Below are positions 7,817 to 16,572 of a stretch of 64,000 nucleotides of DNA, piece after piece (within the stretch, counting starts at the first letter, position 1; each line of letters opens with the position of its first letter). Source of the stretch: Phycisphaerales bacterium (lineage in GTDB: Bacteria; Planctomycetota; Phycisphaerae; Phycisphaerales; UBA1924). The stretch lies in the NCBI GenBank assembly GCA_040221175.1, contig JAVJVK010000004.1:666268-730267 (forward strand), in the 5' to 3' direction. The notes beneath the pieces are model-generated. The model made no database searches. It was given only the letters and a program-made list of their open reading frames with translations, and was not told where the DNA came from. A program made the position numbers and the translations under genes.

Positions 7817-9646
7817 ATGGACCCCAGCGACACCTCCCGTTCGCCCGCCGATCCGCAGTTGAGCACCAAGCGCCGCGGCGCCCTGGACTGGATCGAGTGG
7901 CTTGGCAACAAGCTTCCCGACGCGGCCACCCTGTTCCTGCTGGGTGCGATCGTGGTCATGCTCGTCAGCCACATCGCCTACGTGGGCAACTGGTCGGTCG
8001 ACGTGCAGGCCCTGCGTGAGACGGTCGACCCCGCCACGGGCGAGGCGACGACCGAACTGGTGCCCACCGGCGTGACGCTGACGGCGCGCAGCCTGCTGAC
8101 CAGCGACGGGCTGTACTGGTGCCTGAGCACGATGGTCGCCAACTTCATGGGCTTTGCGCCCCTGGGCGTGGTGCTCACCGGCATGCTGGGCATCGGCGTG
8201 GCCGAGAAGACCGGTCTCATCGGGGCCGGTCTCAAGGCGTTCATGAAGGTCGTGCCCAACCGGTTCCTGACGCCCGCCATGGTGTTCCTGGGAATCATGA
8301 GCAGCTTTGGGCTCGACGCGGGCTACGTGGTGCTGCCGCCGCTGGCCGCGCTCCTGTACAAGTCCGTGGGCCGATCGCCGCTGGCGGGCATCGCGGCGGT
8401 GTTCGCGGGCGTGGCGGCCGGCTTCAATGCGAACCTCGTCGTGACGGGCCTGGACCCCATGCTCGCTGCCCTGAGCACGCAGGGCGCCCAGATCATCGAT
8501 CCGGATTACCAGGTCGCCGCGACCTGCAACTGGTGGTTCATGATCGCCTCGACGTTCATCATCACTGGCGTGGGCTGGGCCACCAGCTCGTGGTTCGTCG
8601 AACGCCGACTGAGCCGCAAGAGCATCGAAGAAGGCGGCCCGGCGCCGGTGGAAGCCACCGACTTGGAAAGCCAGCAGATCACGCCAACCGAACAGAAGGG
8701 CCTGTTTGCCGCCACGATCGCCGGCGTGATCGTCATCGCCACCATCGTTGGCTGCGTGCTTATCAAGGACTCGCCGCTCTACGACTACACGATGCCGGGC
8801 GTGGCGACGGCTGAGAACCCCGAGCCCGATCCGGCGATCGCCGACCTGGTGAAGGAAAACGGTCAGCCCGTCGCGCCGCCGGAGACGATGCCCGAATCAG
8901 CGGTCGTCGTCGAGGGCAAGGGCTACTACACCGACGCCACCCTTTCGAGATTCGTCACCGATGCGGGCGACGTGCTCCAGAAGCGCTCGCCGCCGTTCGC
9001 GCGCTGGGTGGTGGTCATCACGCCGCTGATCTTCATCGGATCGATCATTCCGGGCATGGTCTATGGCATGGTGACCGGCAGCATCAAGAGCACGAAGGAC
9101 GCCGGGGCCGTGATGATCAAGGCCATCGAGATGATGGCGCCCATCATCGTGCTGGCGTTCTTTGCCGCCCAGTTCATCCAGTACATGAGCTACAGCGGGC
9201 TCGACGTGATGATGGCCCACGCGGGCGGGCAGTCGCTGGCGACCAGCGGGCTGAGCAAGTACGGGCTCGTGGTGGCGTTCATCGTAATGACGATGTTCTT
9301 CAACCTGTTTATCGGGTCCATGAGCGCCAAGTACACGCTCTTCGCGCCCATCTTCGTCCCCATGCTCATGTTCGTAGGCATCAGCCCCGAGCTGACCCAG
9401 GCGGCCTACCGCATCGGCGACAGCACCACGAACATCATCACGCCCCTGAATGCGTACTTGGTGATCATCCTGGTATTCATGCAGAGGTTCGCTCCGCGTT
9501 CGGGTATGGGCACACTGATTTCCATGATGATGCCCTACACCCTGGTCTTTGCCGTCGTCTGGACGATCCTGATCCTGCTCTGGATGGCACTGGGCATCGA
9601 GCTCGGTCCCAACGGGCCTCTGTCGTACACGATGACCCAGGGCTGA
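7817..9646 (+). CDS. AbgT family transporter
   Basis: A 609-residue inner-membrane transporter of the AbgT family (p-aminobenzoyl-glutamate importers and sulfonamide/antimetabolite exporters). Motifs seen: LDWIEWLGNKLPDAATLF at the N-terminus, FAPLGVVLTGMLGIGVAEKTGL, SSFGLDAGYVVLPPLAA, and the C-terminal GDSTTNIITPLNAYLVIIL. It is about 100 residues longer than AbgT of E. coli because of a hydrophilic insertion between roughly residues 265 and 390, containing one extra hydrophobic stretch. GTGGAG lies 6 bases before the ATG. It stands alone. Confidence 0.9.
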   Translation: MDPSDTSRSPADPQLSTKRRGALDWIEWLGNKLPDAATLFLLGAIVVMLVSHIAYVGNWSVDVQALRETVDPATGEATTELVPTGVTLTARSLLTSDGLYWCLSTMVANFMGFAPLGVVLTGMLGIGVAEKTGLIGAGLKAFMKVVPNRFLTPAMVFLGIMSSFGLDAGYVVLPPLAALLYKSVGRSPLAGIAAVFAGVAAGFNANLVVTGLDPMLAALSTQGAQIIDPDYQVAATCNWWFMIASTFIITGVGWATSSWFVERRLSRKSIEEGGPAPVEATDLESQQITPTEQKGLFAATIAGVIVIATIVGCVLIKDSPLYDYTMPGVATAENPEPDPAIADLVKENGQPVAPPETMPESAVVVEGKGYYTDATLSRFVTDAGDVLQKRSPPFARWVVVITPLIFIGSIIPGMVYGMVTGSIKSTKDAGAVMIKAIEMMAPIIVLAFFAAQFIQYMSYSGLDVMMAHAGGQSLATSGLSKYGLVVAFIVMTMFFNLFIGSMSAKYTLFAPIFVPMLMFVGISPELTQAAYRIGDSTTNIITPLNAYLVIILVFMQRFAPRSGMGTLISMMMPYTLVFAVVWTILILLWMALGIELGPNGPLSYTMTQG

Positions 9647-9884
9647 ACCGGCTGGCAATTTCGGTGTTTCGATCGCCCCGTCGCCCTCGGGCTGGGACGG
9701 CGCGTTGGTTGCCAATATCATCTTCACTCGGCCGGCATTGCCACCTCGATTGTGCCGATGAACCGATACCCGGAACGGCGTTGGACGGACCACGCCGTCC
9801 CTTGAAGATGGGATCAGGCGCCGTGCTATGGGACCTTCGGCCGAGGCCACGACAATCCAGCGAGCCACGACGGGCGGCACGACG

Positions 9885-10706
9885 ATGAGCGACGGGAGCG
9901 CCGTGCGCCAGATGCTGCTGTTCGCCGGCGCGGTGCGTCCCACCCCGCTGCTCAAGGCGGCCGCGCGCAACGTGCTCGATCTTCCGTTGCTCGATGGACA
10001 GACCGTTGGGACACGATGGCTCGCGGCGCTCGAAGAGCTTGGGGAAGCACTCGGGATCACCCTGCCACTGCGGATCCTGACCGATCGCAAGAGCCCCGCC
10101 CCAACCTCGACCAACCACGACCGCACCACCGTCGAGCCCGATGACGTGGCCTTCCTCGGCACCGGGGGCGTGCTTCGGGCGGCCGCCTCGGGCCAGCAGG
10201 GCAAGATGCTCGTCGCAACTGGCGGCAGCGTTGTGATCCCACCGCTGCCCGGTGTGGTCAACAGGCTCCTGGAACTCGACGCGGACGTCGCGCTCCTGGC
10301 CGAGCACGATGGCACGCCAACGGGCTTCATGCTCGTTTCTGCCGAGGTCATGCGAGCGGTGCCCGGCGCCGGCTACATGGACTTCAAGGAACAGTGCCTT
10401 CCGGTCATCGCCAGGCGCCACCGCGTGCGCGTGGCATATGCCTCGGCCGGCGAGCGGATCTGCCTGCCGATCCGCGACCGCGAGCAGTACATCGAGGCCC
10501 TGGGATACCTGTCGGGCGGCAAGCCGTTCGTCGTCGTGGAGCCGGGCGCCGAGGTGGCGCCGTCCAGCCGGATGCGCGACGCGGTCGTGCTGGCCCGCGC
10601 TCGGGTGGGCGAGCGAGCGGTCGTCGCGCGCTCACTGCTGGGGCCGGGCGCAGTGGCGCCGGCGGGCCAGGTCGTCACCGACAAGACGCTGGGAGGTGAT
10701 GCATGA
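9885..10706 (+). CDS. nucleotidyltransferase-like protein of the exosortase-type operon
   Basis: A 273-residue protein resembling the GT-A/MobA-like nucleotidyltransferase fold, with GYMDFKEQCLPVIAR near residue 168 and a C-terminal stretch suggestive of hexapeptide turns (VVLARARVGERAVVARSLLGPGAVAPAG). The glycine-rich NTP-binding signature expected at the N-terminus is degenerate (LLFAGAVRPTPLL), so catalysis is uncertain. Expected role by context: supply or modification of a nucleotide-activated sugar. The ATG at 9885 is preferred to 9828, which adds a non-homologous 19 residues. Its TGA overlaps the ATG of the next gene (ATGA), so the two are translationally coupled. First gene of a four-gene operon. 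The 238 bases upstream hold no gene. Confidence 0.6.
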   Translation: MSDGSAVRQMLLFAGAVRPTPLLKAAARNVLDLPLLDGQTVGTRWLAALEELGEALGITLPLRILTDRKSPAPTSTNHDRTTVEPDDVAFLGTGGVLRAAASGQQGKMLVATGGSVVIPPLPGVVNRLLELDADVALLAEHDGTPTGFMLVSAEVMRAVPGAGYMDFKEQCLPVIARRHRVRVAYASAGERICLPIRDREQYIEALGYLSGGKPFVVVEPGAEVAPSSRMRDAVVLARARVGERAVVARSLLGPGAVAPAGQVVTDKTLGGDA

Positions 10707-11566
10707 GCCTCGCCGCCCGCACCTGGACCGCATGGACGCCCGTGCAGGCGTGCGTTGCCGTGGCCGCCGCGGTGCTGGCGTGCCTGCCGGCATGGCGTGA
10801 CATCTACGTCAGCGCCACGACCGATCCGGACAACGGGTACATCGTGCTCGTGCCCGCCGTAGCCGGCTGGCTGGCGCTGTGCCGGCGACGCAGGCTCCGC
10901 AGCGCAGGCCGCCATGGCTTATGGCTCGGTCCGGTCATCGCGGCCGTGGCCGGCGGGGTCTACCTCGTGGGCGGTGCGCTCGATTCAACCCTGACCGTGC
11001 ACCTGGGCGCCATCGGCGTACTCATCGGAGCCATCTGGTCGGTCGTGGGTAGCAGCGTGATGCTGCGCATGAGTCCGGCGGTCGTGGCGCTCTTCTTCCT
11101 GGCCCCCGCGCCCATGCCGTGGCTGCTGCCGGTCACCGACGTGCTGAGCGCATGGAGCCTGGCGGTGACCGCGGGCGTGCTCGAAGTCTTTGGCATGCCG
11201 GCCTACTCCAGCGGGCAGGAACTGGTGGTGGGCGTCGAGCAGATCAGCCTGGGCGACTTCGCCGGCGTCCGCATGATCGCAGCCATCGGCCTGGTGACGT
11301 ACGCCTTTGCATTCGGCACGCCGCTGCGCCATGGCGTGCGCATCGCGCTCGTGCTGGCCAGCCCGCTCGTGGCGATGGTTGCCAACATCGTTCGTCTCGT
11401 GCCGTTTGCCATCCTGGCCGAATCGTGGCCCGCCTCGACCAATTTCCTTGCCCAGCTCAGCGGCTGGCTCACGCTGGCACTCTCGCTCGGCATGCTGTAC
11501 GGCGGCATTCGGCTGCTCGCCTTTGCCCAGGTTCCCGCCCGCCGCTACGCCCTGGCTTATCAGTGA
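10703..11566 (+). CDS. exosortase/archaeosortase-family homologue lacking catalytic residues
   Basis: A 287-residue membrane protein with about eight helices and the exosortase layout: PDNGYIVLVP near residue 42 (where active members have a 'SHG' motif), then the helix leading to the catalytic region at 180-270. Active exosortases carry Cys in an A-C-S-G motif, Arg in N-I-x-R and a His four residues before Gly-Trp. Here the matching positions read D185-F186-A187-G188 (no Cys), N228-I-V-R231 (Arg kept) and A250-Q-L-S-G254-W (no His). It is therefore probably not a transpeptidase. It is coupled to the gene before (ATGA overlap). The family assignment comes from motif order and hydropathy and needs a profile search. 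Confidence 0.65.
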   Translation: MSLAARTWTAWTPVQACVAVAAAVLACLPAWRDIYVSATTDPDNGYIVLVPAVAGWLALCRRRRLRSAGRHGLWLGPVIAAVAGGVYLVGGALDSTLTVHLGAIGVLIGAIWSVVGSSVMLRMSPAVVALFFLAPAPMPWLLPVTDVLSAWSLAVTAGVLEVFGMPAYSSGQELVVGVEQISLGDFAGVRMIAAIGLVTYAFAFGTPLRHGVRIALVLASPLVAMVANIVRLVPFAILAESWPASTNFLAQLSGWLTLALSLGMLYGGIRLLAFAQVPARRYALAYQ

Positions 11567-11588
11567 TTCGTACACAAGAGGAACCCGC

Positions 11589-12266
11589 TTGCGCCGAAGC
11601 ATCCCCGTCATCCTGATCCTGCCGGTCGCGGCGGCTGTCTACATGGCCGACCCGATTCGGCGGCAGGGCCCGATGCTCGATCCTGCGTCGGTGGACGTTG
11701 ACGCGCATGTGCTCCAGCAAGACGTCGCCGGCTGGGTGCGGACGGAGACCTCGCAGCAGATGCCGCTGGCATTCCCGCCGCACAACGCCGTCCGGATCGA
11801 AACCATCCGATACGTCATCCGCAGTACGCCCGAAGGCGATATCGGCTTGCTCGATGACGATCGCAGGATCATCGCCGAGGCCTTCCTGCGCATCGTCATC
11901 GCGCAAGATCGTCGAGACCTGCTCGCGTTCGACCCGATCGAGGCCATGCGTTCGGGTGGATGGTCGGGCCAGGCCGGCGAGGATACGGACGAGCTTCGCC
12001 GGACGGTTCATCAGCGTGGCCCCGGACCGTTCACCGAGAGCGTCACGCTCGACACCGCCTACGTCGCTCCTGGTGCTTGGGGAGCCGACCCGGCCGTCCT
12101 GAACGCTGCTGGTGATCTTGATCGTGGCTGGCCCGGCCAGGGCGCCATGGTGCAACTTCTCATCGCCGACGCGCCGAGCGAGCAGGATGCCCAGGCACTG
12201 CGCAACGTCGTACGGTCGGCGGCCGAAGCGCTGGCCGAAGCGCTAGCCGGGAGCGAGGCGCCATGA
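11589..12266 (+). CDS. anchored envelope protein, EpsI-like by position
   Basis: A 225-residue protein with an N-terminal signal anchor (IPVILILPVAAAVYMA) and an otherwise soluble, presumably periplasmic, domain. I see no strong sequence motif. Its place directly after an exosortase-family gene is where EpsI/exosortase-associated proteins normally occur, so it may be a divergent EpsI-type partner. The start is taken as TTG at 11589, because AGAGGA lies 6 bases before it, the signal anchor follows at once, and no ATG/GTG exists in a suitable place. It overlaps the next gene by ATGA (12263-12266). Confidence 0.6.
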   Translation: MRRSIPVILILPVAAAVYMADPIRRQGPMLDPASVDVDAHVLQQDVAGWVRTETSQQMPLAFPPHNAVRIETIRYVIRSTPEGDIGLLDDDRRIIAEAFLRIVIAQDRRDLLAFDPIEAMRSGGWSGQAGEDTDELRRTVHQRGPGPFTESVTLDTAYVAPGAWGADPAVLNAAGDLDRGWPGQGAMVQLLIADAPSEQDAQALRNVVRSAAEALAEALAGSEAP

Positions 12267-13672
12267 TCGCCGAGCCGGCTGGCACCCCCACCATCTTCGG
12301 CCTCTCGGCCGTGGCGCTCCACGATCGCTACTGGGCGTCGCGCGGGGTGCAGGTTGTTCGACAGGGCCTGGCCACGCCGCTCGTGCGCCACGCCCAGTTG
12401 TTTCTTCTTCTGCAGCCTCGCACGCTGTGCCTCTTCGAGCTGCCCCCGGTGGTCGACCATATCGTGTGGGATGATGCCGACCTGGTCATGCTGCGCCTGC
12501 AGGACATCGACGAGCACGCCTATCGCGAGCGCATCGTTGCGGATGACCAAGGACGCTTCGTGCAACTCGAACGGGTCTACGGCAGCGACGATTCACGATT
12601 TGCTCGGGCTGCGGTAACCAATCGGCCCACGGTCGCCAGACTGTGGCAGGAAGCCGAAGACCGTCGGGACGGATGGCGGAAGCTCCGACGGGCCGTACGA
12701 CGCGGACAACGTTGGCCCATGGGCATCGATGCGCGGGTGTTCGATGCCGACGACCCCACCGAGCTCGCCCGGTGCGCCCGCCTGCTGGTCGAACGCTGGC
12801 ACACGCCCAACAGCACCATCGAGCGCGCCACCCAGCGCGGGGGCGGCGCCTGGATCGACCCCGACGCCACGCTGGGCAAGGACGCCCAATGCATCGGCAG
12901 GGTCTGGGTGGGCGCCGGACGCACCGTCGCCGACGACGAGATCCTCGTGGGCCCGGACATCGCATGGGACGACCCCGCGCACACGCCCGACCCCGGGGAT
13001 GTCCGCTGGCTTGATCTTCAGCCCACCGAACGGACCGAGCCCCTGCACCCGCGCTCCCTGCCACCCCTGGAGCGTGTGCTCAAGCGGGCGTTCGATATCG
13101 TGTTCGCGATCATCGCCCTGGCCCTGACGCTGCCGATCTATCCCTTCGTCATGCTGGCCATCTGGCTCGAGGACGGGCGGCCGTTCTTCTTCGCGCACAC
13201 GCGCGAGTCGCTGAACGCCAAGGACTTCCCTTGCCTGAAGTTCCGCTCGATGCGCAAGGACGCCGAGAAGATGAAGGCCGAACTCGCCGCGCTCAACCAG
13301 GTCGATGGCCCACAGTTCTACATCAAGGACGACCCACGGCTGACGCGCGTGGGCAAGTTCATCCGCAAGGTACAGATCGACGAGTTGCCGCAGTTTATCA
13401 ACGTCCTGCTGGGCCACATGTCGGTCGTCGGGCCGCGCCCAAGCCCATACAAGGAGAACCAATACTGCCCCGGCTGGCGCGAGGCGCGGCTGAGCGTGCG
13501 CCCCGGCGTGACGGGGCTGTGGCAGGTGAAGCGCACTCGCGCGGCCGACAGCGACTTCCAGGAATGGATCCGCTACGACATCGAGTACGTCGAGAACATG
13601 AGCCTGTGGCTCGACCTGAAGATCATCTGGCGCACCATCGCGCAGATCATCCGCTCGATCAAGCGCTCTTGA
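12263..13672 (+). CDS. polyprenyl-phosphate sugar-phosphate transferase with extra N-terminal region
   Basis: A 469-residue protein. The C-terminal 200 residues are a bacterial sugar transferase (WcaJ/PglC type): KRAFDIVFAIIALALTLPIY is the membrane segment near residue 275, followed by FAHTRESLN, CLKFRSMRKDAE, the Asp-Glu motif IDELPQFINVLLG, VGPRPSPY, and RPGVTGLWQV. It should transfer a sugar-1-phosphate to undecaprenyl phosphate and so start a glycan repeat unit. Instead of the usual four-helix N-terminus there are about 270 soluble residues, including hexapeptide-like turns near residue 195-235 (IDPDATLGKDAQCIGRVWVG). Last gene of the operon; it abuts the convergent dinG gene with no spacing. 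Confidence 0.82.
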   Translation: MIAEPAGTPTIFGLSAVALHDRYWASRGVQVVRQGLATPLVRHAQLFLLLQPRTLCLFELPPVVDHIVWDDADLVMLRLQDIDEHAYRERIVADDQGRFVQLERVYGSDDSRFARAAVTNRPTVARLWQEAEDRRDGWRKLRRAVRRGQRWPMGIDARVFDADDPTELARCARLLVERWHTPNSTIERATQRGGGAWIDPDATLGKDAQCIGRVWVGAGRTVADDEILVGPDIAWDDPAHTPDPGDVRWLDLQPTERTEPLHPRSLPPLERVLKRAFDIVFAIIALALTLPIYPFVMLAIWLEDGRPFFFAHTRESLNAKDFPCLKFRSMRKDAEKMKAELAALNQVDGPQFYIKDDPRLTRVGKFIRKVQIDELPQFINVLLGHMSVVGPRPSPYKENQYCPGWREARLSVRPGVTGLWQVKRTRAADSDFQEWIRYDIEYVENMSLWLDLKIIWRTIAQIIRSIKRS

Positions 13673-15745
13673 CTACCAGCTCGGCTCGCCCAGCGGCTCG
13701 CCCTCGTAACGCTCGACGGGCACGCCCTCGGGCATGGCCTTGAGGAACATCGACCCATACCGCGCCGTCACGATGCGGGGGTCGAGCACGACGACCTGGC
13801 CCGTGTCGCTCGCGCTGCGGATCAATCGGCCGAAGCCCTGCTTGAACCGGATCACCGCGCGCGGCAGGCTGTCGATGCGGAATGGGTCCATGCCCTGCTC
13901 CTTCAGTCGCTCGGCGCGCGCCTCGGCCAGCGGACGATCGGGCGGGTCGAAGGGCAGCCTCGTAATGATGACGTTGCGCAGGCTCTCGCCGGGCACGTCC
14001 ACGCCCTGCCAGAAGCTCGCAGCGCCGAAGAGCGCCGAACTCGGGTCCTCCCGGAAACGCTCGAGGATCACCGCCCGCGAGCCGTCCGCTTCCTGGGCAT
14101 GCACGTTGATGCCCATGCGGCCCAGAGGGTCTCGGCAGGCTCGGGCCATGTTCCGCAGCAGTCGATGGCTGGTGAAGAGCACGAACGCCCCGCCGCGCGT
14201 GGTGCCCACGTGTTCGACGATCGCGGCGGCCAGACGATCCTCGTAGCCGCGGTCGAGCCCGCGGCCGGGTGTGCCCACGCGCTCGTCGACGACCAGCCGT
14301 ACCTGGCGTTCGTAGTCGAAGGGCGAGCCGAGCCGCAGCGTCGATGCGCCGTGGGCCCCCAGGCGGGCCATCGCGTGGTCAAAGCCCTTGCTCTCGTCGC
14401 GAGAGCTCGTCGCCAGGGTCGCGCTGGTCAGGCACACCGAAAAGTCTCGCCCGAACAGGTGCTCGTTCAGCAGCGGGCCCACGTCGACCGGGGCGCTCGT
14501 GAGGCTTATGCGCGGCCGGCCCGTCGTGCTTCGGCTGGCGTCGATCCAGTAGACGTATCCCGCTTGCTTCTGCTCGATGAGCTGCGCGCACGAGCTGGCG
14601 ATCTCGGCCGCCCGCATGGCGTAACTGTTCAGCTCGAACCTGTCGGGCTCGAACTGCGGCTCCTCGGGCAGGGCGTCCTTCAGCCGTTTCAGCCGGCCGG
14701 CCAGTTCATCGAAGGCGGGCGTCACCGAGTTACCCACGACCTCCGGCTCGCGCACGCGGAGCGAGCCGCCCTCGCCGCCGCTCTTCTCGCCCGCGACGAC
14801 TCCCAGCGAACCGAAGAACTCGCGAGCGGCAAGTTCGGCCTCGTGCACGGCATTCGCCGCCGCAAGCACCGGGCGATCGTCGGGCAATTCCAGGTTCGCC
14901 AGATACCCCTTGTTCGTCCGGCTGTTGAGCAGCACGCCCAGCAGGTGCATCACGCGGCCCTCTGTGAGCGAGATGCCGAAGTGGTCGGCGGCGACCTCCT
15001 CCACCGTGTGCGCCTCGTCGAGCACGACGTGGTCGTACCTTGGCAGGAAGCCCGTGCCGCGCGACCGGAGCGCCATGTCGCTGAAGAACAGCGCGTGGTT
15101 GGTCACCAGCAGGTTGGCCCGCTCCATGTCCCGCCGGGCGTTCTGGTAAAAGCACTGCTGGTACCGCGGGCACTTGCGGCCCATGCAGTTGCCGCTGTCG
15201 CTCTGCACGCGGTCCCACACACCCGGTTTCTCGAGCGCCGGCAGCGTGCTGAGCGTGCCGTCTTCGGTGACATAGGCCCATTCTTCGATCGTGCCCAGCG
15301 ACCGCCGACTTGGCTCATCGCCGAAGAGCTTCAGGCGCCGCTTGCTGGCAAGTTCCAATCGCCGGATGGAGAGGTAGTTTCCTCGTCCCTTCACGAGCGA
15401 CGCGTGCAGCTCGCTCGTCGCGCCCGGCTGAGCGAGCAGCACCGGTTGCAACACACGCTGAAGCAGCGGAATGTCTCGCGAGATCAACTGCTCCTGCAAC
15501 GCAATCGTGTGCGTTGAGACCACGACGCGCTCGCCGAAGAGGATCGCCCGGATCATCGCCGGCACGAGGTAGGCAAAGCTCTTGCCCACGCCCGTGCCCG
15601 CCTCGGCCAGCAGGTGGGCGCGGTTCTCCATCGTCCGCTGCACGGCGTCGGCCATCTGCAACTGCTCTTCGCGCGGCTCGTACCGCCCGCCCAACGCCTC
15701 GGCGATGGGGCCGTCAGTCTCCAGCAGGTCGCGTGCGTCGGCCAT
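13673..15745 (-). CDS. dinG: DinG-family (XPD/Rad3-like) DNA helicase
   Basis: A 690-residue superfamily 2 helicase. Walker A GTGVGKS is at residues 50-56 and the DEAH box at 243-246. Three cysteines of the iron-sulfur domain are present (Cys187, 192 and 198). The first one, normally in a N-Y-L-C motif, is Ser126 here (GRGNYLSIRRL), so the cluster may be lost or differently ligated. By family it unwinds DNA with a 5' overhang and helps resolve R-loops or damaged forks. Its ATG overlaps the rsmG stop by one base (TGATG), making it the last gene of the mrdA-rodA-rsmG-dinG operon. Confidence 0.88.
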   Translation of the reverse strand: MADARDLLETDGPIAEALGGRYEPREEQLQMADAVQRTMENRAHLLAEAGTGVGKSFAYLVPAMIRAILFGERVVVSTHTIALQEQLISRDIPLLQRVLQPVLLAQPGATSELHASLVKGRGNYLSIRRLELASKRRLKLFGDEPSRRSLGTIEEWAYVTEDGTLSTLPALEKPGVWDRVQSDSGNCMGRKCPRYQQCFYQNARRDMERANLLVTNHALFFSDMALRSRGTGFLPRYDHVVLDEAHTVEEVAADHFGISLTEGRVMHLLGVLLNSRTNKGYLANLELPDDRPVLAAANAVHEAELAAREFFGSLGVVAGEKSGGEGGSLRVREPEVVGNSVTPAFDELAGRLKRLKDALPEEPQFEPDRFELNSYAMRAAEIASSCAQLIEQKQAGYVYWIDASRSTTGRPRISLTSAPVDVGPLLNEHLFGRDFSVCLTSATLATSSRDESKGFDHAMARLGAHGASTLRLGSPFDYERQVRLVVDERVGTPGRGLDRGYEDRLAAAIVEHVGTTRGGAFVLFTSHRLLRNMARACRDPLGRMGINVHAQEADGSRAVILERFREDPSSALFGAASFWQGVDVPGESLRNVIITRLPFDPPDRPLAEARAERLKEQGMDPFRIDSLPRAVIRFKQGFGRLIRSASDTGQVVVLDPRIVTARYGSMFLKAMPEGVPVERYEGEPLGEPSW

Positions 15746-16572
15746 CAGGTTCCCAGCGGCTTGCGCTTGGGCTCGCCATTGCCGCGCGGGTAGGCCTTGG
15801 GCGTCGGCCGCATCTTCTCGAGGATCACGATCCGGCCCGTGGGTGTCTCGACGGTGCCGGCGTGGTGGCTCAGCAGCATGTGCAGCGCAGCCTTGGCATT
15901 CTCGAGTTCCTCGCCAGCCCGTTCGCCCTTGATGAGCAGCGCGACGCCCCCCGGCTTGACGAACGGCGTTGCGAGTTCGGCGATGGTCGCCATGGGCCCC
16001 ACCGCCCGCGCGATGGCCGCGTCGTAGGCGTCGCGGTGCTCGGGGTCTCGGCCGGCCGCCTCGGCGCGCGCGGTGACGACCTTCGAGTGTTCCACGCCCA
16101 ACACGTCCATCGCCGCGCGCACGAAGGCGGTCTTCTTGGCCGTTGCGTCGAGCATGGCGAACCGCAGGTCGGGCCGCACGATCGCCAGCGGCACGCCCGG
16201 CACGCCCCCGCCGGTGCCGATGTCGATGACAGTTGCCCCAGCGGGCAACTCGGCCAGGGGCGCCATGAGCGTCAGCGAATCGAGGATGTGCCGCTGCCAG
16301 GCCTCGGCCGGGTCCTTGATGGCCGTCAGGTTCATCCGCGTGTTGGCGTGCAGGAGCAGGGCAAGGAAACCGCCCAGCTTCTCCACCTCGCCGGGCTCGA
16401 AGGCGATGCCAAGTTCGGCGGCCTGGGCCAGGAACTCGGGCGGCGCCGGCAGCGGCTCCTTGGGCGCGTCGGCAAGGATCTCGGCGACGAACGCCTGGAT
16501 GTCGCGCTCTTCCTGGTTGGCAGGCTTACGGGCTGGGGCGGGTTCGGACGTTGCTGAGGACCGGTTGGGCAT
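15745..16572 (-). CDS. rsmG: 16S rRNA (guanine(527)-N7)-methyltransferase RsmG
   Basis: About 275 residues. The methyltransferase core is clear: the N-terminal helical region LLLHANTRMNLTAIKD, then RHILDSL, SAM motif I VIDIGTGGGVPGVPLAI, and ARAVGPMATIAELATPFVKPGG. It methylates N7 of G527 in 16S rRNA using SAM. An additional 60 residues precede the usual start. The ATG at 16572 (GAGGG just upstream) is chosen; a TTG at 16590 is possible. Either start lies inside the 3' end of rodA, so translation is probably coupled. C-terminal tail is Lys/Arg-rich. Confidence 0.9.
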   Translation of the reverse strand: MPNRSSATSEPAPARKPANQEERDIQAFVAEILADAPKEPLPAPPEFLAQAAELGIAFEPGEVEKLGGFLALLLHANTRMNLTAIKDPAEAWQRHILDSLTLMAPLAELPAGATVIDIGTGGGVPGVPLAIVRPDLRFAMLDATAKKTAFVRAAMDVLGVEHSKVVTARAEAAGRDPEHRDAYDAAIARAVGPMATIAELATPFVKPGGVALLIKGERAGEELENAKAALHMLLSHHAGTVETPTGRIVILEKMRPTPKAYPRGNGEPKRKPLGT

